Part shown: one piece after another, positions 1 through 6,556 of the stretch
Layout: each line of letters begins with the position of its first letter
Numbering within the stretch: position 1 is the stretch's first letter
Assembly (NCBI GenBank): GCA_002437285.1
Contig: DJOV01000057.1
Span: 255 to 9,797, forward strand
Origin: Prevotella sp. UBA6429
GTDB taxonomy: Bacteria > Bacteroidota > Bacteroidia > Bacteroidales > Bacteroidaceae
DNA: 9,543 nucleotides
Direction of reading: 5' to 3'
Program-made: the position numbers and the translations under genes
The notes under the pieces: model-generated
Seen by the model: the letters and a program-made list of their open reading frames with translations, nothing else
The model's database searches: none
Told to the model about the DNA's origin: nothing

Positions 1-22
1 AACCCAACCCGACAACCCAACC

Positions 23-478
23 ATGAGCGTCAAATTCAAGCCCGCACAGATAGCCATGCCAGCCAGCCCCAACTACGGACGCTGGTACGCCAAGATGGTG
101 CCCACAGCCACCGTCAGCAGCCGGCAGCTCGCCGAGGAGGTGGCCCACTCCTCCACCGTCACCCAGGCCGACATGCTCGCCGTGCTCTGGTCGCTCGCCG
201 AGGCCATACGCCGCCACCTGCTCAACTCCGAGATCGTGCACGTCGACGGACTGGGCTCCCTGCGCATCGGCTTCCGCTCGCGCGCCAAAGACAAGCCCGA
301 GGATGTATCGGCCGACGACATCCACGGCCTGCGCATCGTCATGACACCCGAGCGCAAGTTTCAGCAGACAGGCGTCGGACAGGAAGGCGGGCGAAAGGGC
401 TACTACACCGGAGAGCTCATCCGAGGCGTGGAACTCGCCAGCATCGACAACCCGCTGGAGAAGAAGAGCTACCGCTAA
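23..478 (+). CDS. HU-family DNA-binding protein (HU-HIG type), first of two
   Basis: Predicted cytoplasmic, nucleoid-associated DNA-binding protein of the Bacteroidota HU-related family (long HU variants of about 120-170 residues, HU-HIG group). The HU helical core spans roughly residues 31-86 (VSSRQLAEEVAHSS, then AIRRHLLNSEIVHVDGLGSL). It is followed by a longer C-terminal part with a Gly-rich segment (GVGQEGGRKGYYTG) and a basic end. About 30 of 54 core residues are identical, without gaps, to the next gene, so the two are paralogues. The ATG at 23 is preceded by an A/C-rich, G-poor stretch with no Shine-Dalgarno, as usual in Bacteroidota. The promoter would lie left of the window. Many members of this family sit in variable regions and their targets are unknown, so the specific role here is not inferable. 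Confidence 0.88.
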   Translation: MSVKFKPAQIAMPASPNYGRWYAKMVPTATVSSRQLAEEVAHSSTVTQADMLAVLWSLAEAIRRHLLNSEIVHVDGLGSLRIGFRSRAKDKPEDVSADDIHGLRIVMTPERKFQQTGVGQEGGRKGYYTGELIRGVELASIDNPLEKKSYR

Positions 479-563
479 CAACACCCACAACACGACACAA
501 CGACACTTCACGACATAACACAACACAACACAACACGTTTCACCCTTTAAAAAAACTACTACC
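479..563. other. A/C-rich low-complexity spacer between HU genes
   Basis: These 85 bp contain only about four G on the plus strand and include runs of the pentamer CACAA. They end in an A-run (AAAAAAA) about 10 nt before the second HU start. No TAnnTTTG element or hairpin is visible, so the second HU gene may be co-transcribed with the first. An unstructured, A-rich, G-poor leader is the typical Bacteroidota substitute for a Shine-Dalgarno. The shorter spacer at 1035-1089 has the same character. Confidence 0.5.
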
Positions 564-1034
564 ATGAGTGTACTTTACAGAAAATTTCAGGACAAGCGCA
601 ACGGCGCCTCCACCTTCGGCAAGTGGTACGGCAAGGCCGTCATGCTCAACAACGTCACCACCAAGCAACTCGCCGACGAGATCGCACACTCCACCACAGC
701 CACCTACGCCGACACGCTCGCCGTGCTCAACGAGCTCTCCGTGGCACTGCGCCGACACCTGCTCAACTCCGACCGCGTGGAGATCGACGGCATCGGAGCC
801 TTCAAGGTCGGCCTCAGCACCGCACCCGCCAACACCTCGGCCGACTTCGGCGCGCAGAACATCAAGGGCTACCACGTCAACTACCAGCCCTTCAAGCGCT
901 TCGTGGGCAACGGAAAGGTCACCGAGAAGAACCGCCGCAGCGGCACCTTCGTCTACGACCTCATCGACGGCGTGACGGCCAAGGAAGCCGCCAAGAGCGC
1001 CGTCGCAGACACCACAGCCAGCGAGCAAGAATGA
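564..1034 (+). CDS. HU-family DNA-binding protein (HU-HIG type), second of two
   Basis: Second 156-residue HU-related DNA-binding protein. The HU core lies around residues 31-84 (VTTKQLADEIAHSTT, then ALRRHLLNSDRVEIDGIGAF). The C-terminal region (about 95-140, GYHVNYQPFKRFVGNGKV, then FVYDLIDGV) corresponds to the extended part of this family, and the tail is Ala/Glu-rich and probably disordered. It lies 85 bp after its paralogue and 55 bp before the smalltalk-like peptide; HU variant plus smalltalk is a recurrent pairing in Bacteroides/Prevotella genomes as I recall it. The ATG at 564 follows an A-rich leader. Long antisense and alternative-frame readings over this gene are artefacts of strong C/G third-position bias. 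Confidence 0.88.
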   Translation: MSVLYRKFQDKRNGASTFGKWYGKAVMLNNVTTKQLADEIAHSTTATYADTLAVLNELSVALRRHLLNSDRVEIDGIGAFKVGLSTAPANTSADFGAQNIKGYHVNYQPFKRFVGNGKVTEKNRRSGTFVYDLIDGVTAKEAAKSAVADTTASEQE

Positions 1035-1089
1035 GCCGGCACCCTGACCCCCACTCCACATTCACTAACCCCTTAACACACACACAGCC

Positions 1090-1188
1090 ATGACCAAAGA
1101 GAGATGGAAGACCCTACTCAACCTCATCGTGACCATCATCACGGCCATCGCAGCCTCGCTCACCACGCAGAGCTGCATGGGCCTCTAA
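1090..1188 (+). CDS. smalltalk-like micro-protein (32 aa)
   Basis: A 32-codon gene beginning MTKERWKTLLNLIVTI and ending with SCMGL. It has a short basic N-terminus with a Trp at residue 6, one hydrophobic segment (about 9-25) and a Cys at 29 near the end. This matches my recollection of the Bacteroidota 'smalltalk protein' family (about 30-35 residues, K-x-x-W-K-x start, hydrophobic middle, SCM end), found directly after HU-type genes. Its function is not known. The TTQSC segment resembles a loose lipoprotein cleavage site. If it were processed there, the mature product would be a lipidated C-M-G-L tetrapeptide; this is inference. The start is set by an ATG 55 bp after the HU stop, without a Shine-Dalgarno. 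A terminator lies 71 bp downstream and no amidase gene follows. Confidence 0.8.
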   Translation: MTKERWKTLLNLIVTIITAIAASLTTQSCMGL

Positions 1189-1259
1189 CGGCACGACGCC
1201 GCACTCGCCACGAACAGGGATTGTTTCTTTCGGGAGATCTTTAGCACATCTGAGAGAAG

Positions 1260-1295
1260 GCGCCGCCCGCAGCGATTGCAGGGCCGGCGCTTTTT
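1260..1295 (+). terminator. Rho-independent terminator after HU/smalltalk cluster
   Basis: A GC-rich hairpin. The left arm at 1260-1271 (GCGCCGCCCGCA) pairs with the right arm ending at 1290 (TGCAGGGCCGGCGC) around a loop of about five bases, with two single-base bulges. Five T follow at 1291-1295 and more T-rich sequence after that. It closes the HU-HU-smalltalk unit before the fucosidase promoter. Confidence 0.8.
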
Positions 1296-1344
1296 ATTTG
1301 GCATTTTCTCGCGCGCCCCCACCCTTCTTTTCACCCGAAAGCCG

Positions 1345-1352
1345 TAACTTTG
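1345..1352 (+). promoter_or_regulatory. Bacteroidota -7 element for the fucosidase gene
   Basis: TAACTTTG matches the Bacteroidota sigma-ABfr -7 consensus TAnnTTTG exactly. It sits 35 bp before the ATG at 1388, giving a leader of about 30 nt. No convincing TTG is seen at the -33 distance, where the sequence is C-rich, so promoter strength is uncertain. Confidence 0.55.
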
Positions 1353-1387
1353 CAACCCGACAACGAAAACCAACCTAAAGAGCACAC

Positions 1388-2710
1388 ATGAAGAAATCAC
1401 TATGCGCCCTCGCCCTCGCCTGGGCAGCACTCGCAGCCCCCGCGCAGCCCGCGGGCCACTACACGCCCACACCCGAGAACCTGGCAGCACGCGAGGACTT
1501 CCGCAAAGCCAAACTGGGCATTTTCCTGCATTGGGGCATCTACAGCACCTTTGCCCAAGGTGAGTGGTACTTGCAAAACTATGTGCCCGACCGCATGGAG
1601 TACGCCAAGGCCGCTGACGCCTTCTATCCCCACCGCTTCGACGCCCGCCAGTGGATCCGGGCTTTCAAGGACGCCGGAGCCCGATACATCTGCTTCACCA
1701 CGCGCCACCACGACGGCTTCTCGATGTGGGACACCCGGCAGAGCGACTACAACATCGTGAAGGCGACGCCTTTCAAGCGCGATGTAGTGAAGGAACTGGC
1801 TGACGCCTGCCATGAGGAGGGCTTGTCACTCCACCTCTATTACAGCCACATCGACTGGATGCGCGACGACTATCCGATGGGGCGCACGGGGCGCCACTGT
1901 GGCAAGGACAGCACCAAGAGCGACTGGCCACACTACTTCCGCTTCATGAACGCCCAACTGACCGAACTGCTGACGCACTACGGCAAGGTGGGCGCCATCT
2001 GGTTTGACGGGTGGTGGGACCATGACCAGGACTCCGTGCCCTTCGACTGGCAGCTCCATGAGCAGTACAGCCTCATCCACCGGTTGCAGCCCGCTTGCCT
2101 GATTGGCAACAACCACCACATGGCGCCCAACGAGGGAGAGGACATGCAAATCTTCGAGCGTGACCTGCCGGGCGAGAACAAGGCTGGATTTGTGGACAAG
2201 GCCGCACAGGTGAGCCGCCTGCCCCTGGAGACCTGCGAGACAATGAACGGCATGTGGGGCTACAAGGTGGTGGACCAGAACTACAAATCGGTCGACGACC
2301 TCATACGCCTGCTCGTCAGCACCTCGGGCAAGGGTGCCAACCTCCTGCTCAACATCGGTCCGCAGCCCAACGGCGAGCTGCCGGCGCTGGCCCTCGACCG
2401 CCTCAAGGGACTGGGCCAATGGATGCGCACCTATGGCGCCACGCTCTATGGCACCGAGGCCGGCCCGGTGAAGCCCTGCGCATGGGGCGCCACAACCGAG
2501 AGAAATGACACCGTGTTTGTGCATGTCTGCCCCGCCAAGGATGCGGAGGTGCCGCAGGGCGTCAGCCTGCCCCTGAAGAAAAAGCCCAAGACTGTGACCG
2601 ACTACCTGAGTGGCAAGCGGGTGGCTCACACCTATCGTCGCGGCCAACTGACAATCGAGTTGCCCGCAACGCTGGCCATCCCCGACCACGTCATCATAAT
2701 AAAGAGGTAA
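1388..2710 (+). CDS. Secreted alpha-L-fucosidase, GH29
   Basis: Exo-glycosidase releasing alpha-L-fucose from glycans, probably in the periplasm. A signal peptide covers residues 1-19 (APA before Q20), with no lipobox. GH29 landmarks are GIFLHWGIYS at 44-53, TTRHHDGFSMWD at 104-115 and IWFDGWWD at 204-211. Asp207 in the last motif is the expected nucleophile. The acid/base is less certain; Glu257 in FERDLPG is a candidate. Length 440 fits a catalytic domain plus a short beta-sandwich end without an extra carbohydrate-binding module. GH29 enzymes with this WFDGWWD pattern are common in gut Bacteroidales that forage mucin or plant fucose. There is no SusC/SusD pair or sulfatase nearby, so it is not in an obvious polysaccharide-utilisation locus within the window. 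Substrate linkage cannot be assigned. Confidence 0.92.
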   Translation: MKKSLCALALAWAALAAPAQPAGHYTPTPENLAAREDFRKAKLGIFLHWGIYSTFAQGEWYLQNYVPDRMEYAKAADAFYPHRFDARQWIRAFKDAGARYICFTTRHHDGFSMWDTRQSDYNIVKATPFKRDVVKELADACHEEGLSLHLYYSHIDWMRDDYPMGRTGRHCGKDSTKSDWPHYFRFMNAQLTELLTHYGKVGAIWFDGWWDHDQDSVPFDWQLHEQYSLIHRLQPACLIGNNHHMAPNEGEDMQIFERDLPGENKAGFVDKAAQVSRLPLETCETMNGMWGYKVVDQNYKSVDDLIRLLVSTSGKGANLLLNIGPQPNGELPALALDRLKGLGQWMRTYGATLYGTEAGPVKPCAWGATTERNDTVFVHVCPAKDAEVPQGVSLPLKKKPKTVTDYLSGKRVAHTYRRGQLTIELPATLAIPDHVIIIKR

Positions 2711-3404
2711 TCTTCTTGATTTTAGCCACGTCCGACACCGCACCTGTGCGCAGGGAGCCATGGATTTCCGTGGCTCCCGTTGCGTTTAGGATGGACAAGG
2801 CATTCTGCGTGTTGACCCCCGCCCCACAGAGGATGGTGAGCTCACGCCCCGCACCCGCCGAGAGTTGCCGGGCTCTTTCCACCAGCTGGCGGAGCAACGG
2901 AACGCCTGCCTCGGCCGACGGTTGCTGCCCCGACGTGAGGATGCGGTTGCACCCCAACTGACAAATTTGCTCCAAGGCCACGAACGGATCGCGACAGACA
3001 TCAAACGCACGGTGAAACGTCACATTGCAACGCAGGCTGCCATCGGCACGGCGGCAGAGGCCCATCCAGCGGCGACAGGCGCCAAGGTCCACATCGCCCC
3101 CTGGCGTCAGCGCGCCGATTACCACCCCGTCGGCACCCTCGCCGAGCGCCATGCGAATGTCGCCGGCCATCTGCTCCACCTCAGCGTTGTCATAGACGAA
3201 GTTGCCGGCGCGCGAGCGGATCAGCACATGGACCCGCACACCCGCCGGACGACAAATGCCCACTGCTTCGCGAATCATCTCACGACTGGGCGTCAGCCCG
3301 TCGAGTTCCAGCTCACGGCACAACTCCACGCGGTCGGCACCGCCCTCCGCGGCCGCCCTGACGCTCGCCAGGTTGCCACAACACACTTCCAACCGTCTCA
3401 TCAT
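2694..3404 (-). CDS. cutC: CutC family protein
   Basis: A 236-residue TIM-barrel protein of the CutC family, cytoplasmic, near the normal family length. Family motifs are GADRVELC (about 23-30), LDGLTPS, HVLIRSRAGNFVY, GVVIGALTPGGDVD, TFHRAFD, LTSGQ and GAGVN. CutC was named for copper homeostasis, but in E. coli the phenotype has been traced to the MicL small RNA encoded within cutC, so the catalytic or metal role of the protein remains unsettled. The start overlaps the upstream transglutaminase-like gene in an ATGA (3401-3404), indicating translational coupling; a second Met directly follows the first. The stop lies 17 bp inside the convergent fucosidase gene. Its position at the end of a cluster headed by a CDF transporter fits a metal-related role, but that is inference. 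Confidence 0.93.
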   Translation of the reverse strand: MMRRLEVCCGNLASVRAAAEGGADRVELCRELELDGLTPSREMIREAVGICRPAGVRVHVLIRSRAGNFVYDNAEVEQMAGDIRMALGEGADGVVIGALTPGGDVDLGACRRWMGLCRRADGSLRCNVTFHRAFDVCRDPFVALEQICQLGCNRILTSGQQPSAEAGVPLLRQLVERARQLSAGAGRELTILCGAGVNTQNALSILNATGATEIHGSLRTGAVSDVAKIKKITSLL

Positions 3405-5377
3405 TGTGCGCTTTGAACCGAGGTGGCACGAGCGTTTTTCTCGCTGTCATCGAGTTGCAAGTCGCTCTTCACGCTGCGCTCGCTGGAGCGGAAACAGACC
3501 GGCACCTGCGTGACCTGTCCAGGCTTCAACGAGAACATCATGCTGCGGGTGAGCACATCGCCACCCTTCAGGCGCGTGCCTGTGGTGAGCAGATAGTCGC
3601 CCGCAGGCAACTGCAGGCCCTTGCGGAATTTCTCCGTCACGGTCGGATCATCGTCAGCGTAGTCGAGCGACTGGGGGCGTCCGTCAACCATGCGCGAGAT
3701 GGTGTAGCCATGATAGTACATGACGTCGGGTGCCACATCCAGTTTGAGTGTGCCCTGTGGGAGCTGCGAGGCGGCTGCCGTATCTTTGAGGCCGAGCCAG
3801 CGGTCCCCGTCGGCCACACGCGCCTTGCCCAGAGGGTCGAGCTCCGCCCTTAGGCCCAGCGCACGTGCGCCCGCCACCGTGAAGAGTTCCCGGCTGTGAG
3901 CGTCTGAGCGGCGGGTGTCATAGACGCCGGCCACCGAGAGACAGAGCTGCTTGGGATTGTTGGTGTTGTCCACCCGGACGTTGCGCTCCACCCAGTCTGT
4001 CCATTGCGAAGCCGTCATCTTGGGCAATCGGCGTTGCAGGTAAGCCACATAGGGGCGCAAGGGCTCTGTGGAGACGCGCACGCCACCGCTGCGCAAGGCC
4101 ACGTCGCTCATCAGGCATGCGTCGCGCAAGACATCGAGCGTGACGTCGCGCAAGTCCTTCTCACTCAACCCCTGCAACACGAGGCCGGCTTGCGGATGCT
4201 TCTCCTTGAGAAACTGCGCCAGCACACGCCAGTTGCTACGCGCCTTGCGTAGCACCTCATTGTCGCCATGATAGAAGGCGGCTTGCTGATAGTCGGTGCG
4301 GATCTTGTCCTCAGCCTGCAGGCGACGCCCGTTGTCGCTCACCGTGTCGACGACGCTGCGGTCGGGCTCCTCAAGCGTGCTGACAGGCACATGCCAGTCA
4401 TACTCCATGGTCCAGCCACTACCCGTCTTGTGGCACGGCGTGAGGGTCATCTCGGTCGTGTAGGCATCGGCCTTCCGCACACCGTAGGCGCCGGGCGTGC
4501 TCACCCACACCTGCAGGTCTCCATAACCCGTGGTGAACGATGCGCGTCCCTCAGCATCGGTCGTGGCGGTGTGGAGCGGATAGAACTCGGAGTAGTTGTA
4601 TAGACGGAAGTCGACTGTGGCGTCGGGGATGGGGGCGCCCGCCTCGTCGACCACCTTCACGTGCAAGGTCTTGGTGGGAGCATAGGTGGCGGTGGTCGGT
4701 ATCTCATGGCCCGCATAGTCGAAGGTCCGGACGAGCATGGCACGGCTGGCGGCCCAGTTGAACCAGCCCTTGTCGAGCACAGCCTCAGGCTCGCAGGCAC
4801 CCATGAAGCGCCAACGGCCGTCGACCCACACCTCCACCCAGGCATGGTTGTCGTCGGTGTGGGCCCAGCGCGGACAATAGACCTGTCGGGCGGGAATGCC
4901 CACGGCGCGCAAGGCCGACACGGTGAACGTGCTCTCCTCGCCACAACGGCCGATGCTGTTGCGCATGGTGGCCAGCGGGGCCGACGTGCGGCCGTCGCTG
5001 GGACGGTAGCTCACCTTCTCATGGCACCAGTGGTTGACCTCCAGAGCGGCCTGCTCCATGGAGAGCCCCTTGAGGCGTGGCACCAACTCCTTATAGATAA
5101 CCGTGCGCGCGTCGTCGAGCGACTCATTGTTGACACGGACAGGAAGCACAAAGTTCTCAAACTCCCACATCGGCACACGCTGGCCCCACGGCATCTCCGC
5201 GCGCGCCTTGAGAGCCATGCGCACCTGCCGGCGCCAATAGGCCCTGGGATAATCCACGCTGTCGGGCGTGGGCATGCTCCGGTAGAGAAACGCAAGACAC
5301 TCGGTCTCGCTCTGTGCTGCGGCGGGCAGGCACAAGGCCGCAAGCAGGATGGCGGCCAGCAATCGTCTTTTCTTCAT
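3401..5377 (-). CDS. Secreted transglutaminase-like domain protein
   Basis: A 658-residue exported protein. I chose the ATG at 5377 because it opens a clear signal peptide (MKKRRLLAAILLA, ending AAA before Q22) and leaves 19 bp after the CDF stop; a Met at 5434 would add 19 non-signal-like residues and overlap the CDF gene. The transglutaminase core has Cys145 in GRCGEES and His178 in DDNHAWVEVW. The third position is GACEPE, with Glu196 or Glu198 where Asp is usual. A carboxypeptidase-regulatory-like or Ig-like beta domain follows at about 236-305 (LHVKVVDEAGAPIPDATV, then ATTDAEGRASF). The remaining 350 residues contain another likely beta domain near the C-terminus. These Bacteroidales proteins are annotated only as transglutaminase-like; protease, amidase or cross-linking activity are all possible. 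It is coupled to cutC by ATGA. Confidence 0.85.
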   Translation of the reverse strand: MKKRRLLAAILLAALCLPAAAQSETECLAFLYRSMPTPDSVDYPRAYWRRQVRMALKARAEMPWGQRVPMWEFENFVLPVRVNNESLDDARTVIYKELVPRLKGLSMEQAALEVNHWCHEKVSYRPSDGRTSAPLATMRNSIGRCGEESTFTVSALRAVGIPARQVYCPRWAHTDDNHAWVEVWVDGRWRFMGACEPEAVLDKGWFNWAASRAMLVRTFDYAGHEIPTTATYAPTKTLHVKVVDEAGAPIPDATVDFRLYNYSEFYPLHTATTDAEGRASFTTGYGDLQVWVSTPGAYGVRKADAYTTEMTLTPCHKTGSGWTMEYDWHVPVSTLEEPDRSVVDTVSDNGRRLQAEDKIRTDYQQAAFYHGDNEVLRKARSNWRVLAQFLKEKHPQAGLVLQGLSEKDLRDVTLDVLRDACLMSDVALRSGGVRVSTEPLRPYVAYLQRRLPKMTASQWTDWVERNVRVDNTNNPKQLCLSVAGVYDTRRSDAHSRELFTVAGARALGLRAELDPLGKARVADGDRWLGLKDTAAASQLPQGTLKLDVAPDVMYYHGYTISRMVDGRPQSLDYADDDPTVTEKFRKGLQLPAGDYLLTTGTRLKGGDVLTRSMMFSLKPGQVTQVPVCFRSSERSVKSDLQLDDSEKNARATSVQSAQ

Positions 5378-5396
5378 AGTGTGGTTTAGGTTGGAG

Positions 5397-6350
5397 TCAA
5401 ACATTTTTCCGGGTCGGGGCCTCATAGTGCCCATTGACCTTGATGGGTTCGATATGGATGCTCACAAGCGTATCGGCTCCGAAGTGGTCCTTCAGCCGCC
5501 GCTCGATGTCGGAGGCATGATTGTGAGCGTCATAAAGCGAGAGCGCTCCTGGCATGCGGACATGCATCTCGATGGCGACGCGGTTGCCGATGCGGCGCGT
5601 GCGGAGGTTGTGCACCTCACACACACCTTCCTCGCCATTGGCAATCTGCACGATCTCGTCTTCATCCGCCTCGGGCAGGCTGGCATCGGTCAGTTCGCCC
5701 ACCGACTGCATGACCAAGCCCCAGGCCGCCTTGATGATAAAGGCGCTCACGATGATGGCAGCCAGCGGATCGAGCACGGCCCACCGTTCGCCCAGGAGGA
5801 TGGCGCCACCGATGCCCACCATCGTGCCGATGCTCGACAGGGCGTCACTACGGTGGTGCCAGGCATTGGCCACGCAAGCCTCCGAGTGGCACTTGCGGCC
5901 CACGCGCACCGTGAATTGGTAAGCCCACTCCTTGAGCACTATGCTCACCACAGCAGCCACGAGCGCCACGGTGCCAGGCTGCTGGAGCGTCTCGCCACAG
6001 ATGGCACGGTAAGTCTTGACGACACCCGAATAACAGATCATCACGCCCACCACAAACAGCGACAGGCCGATGATGGCCGTGGCCAGCGTCTCATACTTGC
6101 CGTGCCCATAGTCATGGCTCTTGTCCGTGGGCTTGCTGCTGATCTTCACAAACACCAGCACCACCACGTCTGTGGCAAAGTCGGTGAGCGAGTGGATGGC
6201 ATCGGCTATCATGGCAGCCGAATGTCCCAGGATGCCGGCGGCAAACTTCAGAAGGAGCAGCACCACATTGACGATGCTGCCCGCTATTGTCACCCTGCAA
6301 ACGGCCCTCACACGGTCGGGGGTTTCTTCGGTTTTATCTTCTTTTTTCAT
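5397..6350 (-). CDS. Cation diffusion facilitator (CDF) metal-efflux protein
   Basis: Inner-membrane metal/proton antiporter, 317 residues from the chosen start. About six membrane spans occupy residues 20-215, followed by a cytoplasmic dimerisation domain at about 215-302 (ZT_dimer type). Transport-site residues are HSLTD in TM2 (His53, Asp57) and HHRSD in TM5 (His165, Asp169). This H-D/H-D arrangement is associated with zinc-preferring members, although iron or cobalt cannot be excluded. A His-rich loop (HDYGHGKYE, 79-87) is typical of this bacterial subgroup. The ATG at 6350 (MKKEDK) places the family start about 20 residues before TM1. An in-frame ATG at 6440 would add 30 atypical residues and begin only 15 nt from the preceding terminator T-run. 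It heads the CDF, transglutaminase-like and CutC cluster. Confidence 0.92.
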   Translation of the reverse strand: MKKEDKTEETPDRVRAVCRVTIAGSIVNVVLLLLKFAAGILGHSAAMIADAIHSLTDFATDVVVLVFVKISSKPTDKSHDYGHGKYETLATAIIGLSLFVVGVMICYSGVVKTYRAICGETLQQPGTVALVAAVVSIVLKEWAYQFTVRVGRKCHSEACVANAWHHRSDALSSIGTMVGIGGAILLGERWAVLDPLAAIIVSAFIIKAAWGLVMQSVGELTDASLPEADEDEIVQIANGEEGVCEVHNLRTRRIGNRVAIEMHVRMPGALSLYDAHNHASDIERRLKDHFGADTLVSIHIEPIKVNGHYEAPTRKNV

Positions 6351-6454
6351 ATCAAAAAGCAATTCAAGAGTCTTTCGTTTATTCATGTCTTGCAGCATGC
6401 GGAACAACAAACTGTTTGCCAATGGCGCATCGGCGGACATGAAATTCTGATTAC

Positions 6455-6498
6455 AAAAAATCTCGCAAGACTAACCGCGGTTAGCAAACTTGCGAGAT
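6455..6498 (-). terminator. Strong hairpin terminator after the Skp-like gene, possible attenuator
   Basis: A perfect 10-bp inverted repeat (ATCTCGCAAG at 6460-6469, CTTGCGAGAT at 6489-6498) encloses a perfect 14-bp palindrome (CTAACCGCGGTTAG, 6471-6484). Read on the minus strand, a run of six T follows at 6460-6455. This is an intrinsic terminator for leftward transcription, 59 bp past the Skp-like stop and about 105 bp before the CDF start. It overlaps a Shine-Dalgarno-led 15-codon frame, so it could act as a conditional terminator for the CDF cluster. Confidence 0.85.
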
Positions 6499-6518
6499 CT
6501 CCCGTAAGGCGACTTCAT
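6471..6518 (-). CDS. Possible leader peptide (15 aa) overlapping terminator
   Basis: A minus-strand frame encoding MKSPYGRSRKFANRG, then TAG. It is preceded by AAGGAGGTGA (6532-6523), complementary to the 16S anti-Shine-Dalgarno core, with 7 nt between GGAGG and ATG. The frame runs through the left arm of the terminator and stops inside its inner palindrome, the geometry of an attenuation leader. Five of 15 residues are Arg or Lys, but there is no run of a single amino acid that would name an effector. It could be fortuitous, since no homologue is known to me and the peptide is very short. Confidence 0.3.
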   Translation of the reverse strand: MKSPYGRSRKFANRG

Positions 6519-6522
6519 CAAA

Positions 6523-6532
6523 TCACCTCCTT
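6523..6532 (-). promoter_or_regulatory. Unusually strong Shine-Dalgarno sequence
   Basis: AAGGAGGTGA on the minus strand pairs with the CACCTCCTT at the 16S rRNA 3' end. Bacteroidota mRNAs seldom use such sites because the anti-SD is sequestered on their ribosomes (bS21, bS18 and bS6); a notable exception is the bS21 gene itself. The 5' half can pair with TCCTTA just upstream (6556-6551) or with CCTTA downstream (6509-6505), so the site could be masked by alternative folds. The pairing is seen in sequence; the regulation is inference. Confidence 0.45.
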
Positions 6533-6556
6533 ATAAAAAAACAGGTAAGCTAAGGA

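Noticed and set aside
1231..1240. CGGGAGATCT shared with the minus strand at 6504-6495
   Set aside because: A 10-base match between two places in 9.5 kb is expected by chance among all possible pairs, and the surrounding sequences differ.
1826..2761. Long open frame of 311 codons antisense to the fucosidase
   Set aside because: The fucosidase frame has full GH29 motifs. The antisense frame has no recognisable domain and arises from GC-biased third positions. Similar shadows lie over the HU, transglutaminase-like and pepD genes.
5378..5434. Upstream start (Met at 5434) for the transglutaminase-like gene
   Set aside because: It would put 19 polar residues before an evident signal peptide and overlap the CDF gene by 38 bp.
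6351..6440. Upstream start (Met at 6440) for the CDF gene
   Set aside because: The added 30 residues do not fit the family start and the ATG sits right after the terminator T-run; 6350 places TM1 at the normal distance. It stays a weak possibility.
6523..6532. TCACCTCCTT on the plus strand as a 16S rRNA 3'-end fragment
   Set aside because: Only about ten bases match and the flanks are not rRNA-like, so it is better read as a Shine-Dalgarno on the minus strand.
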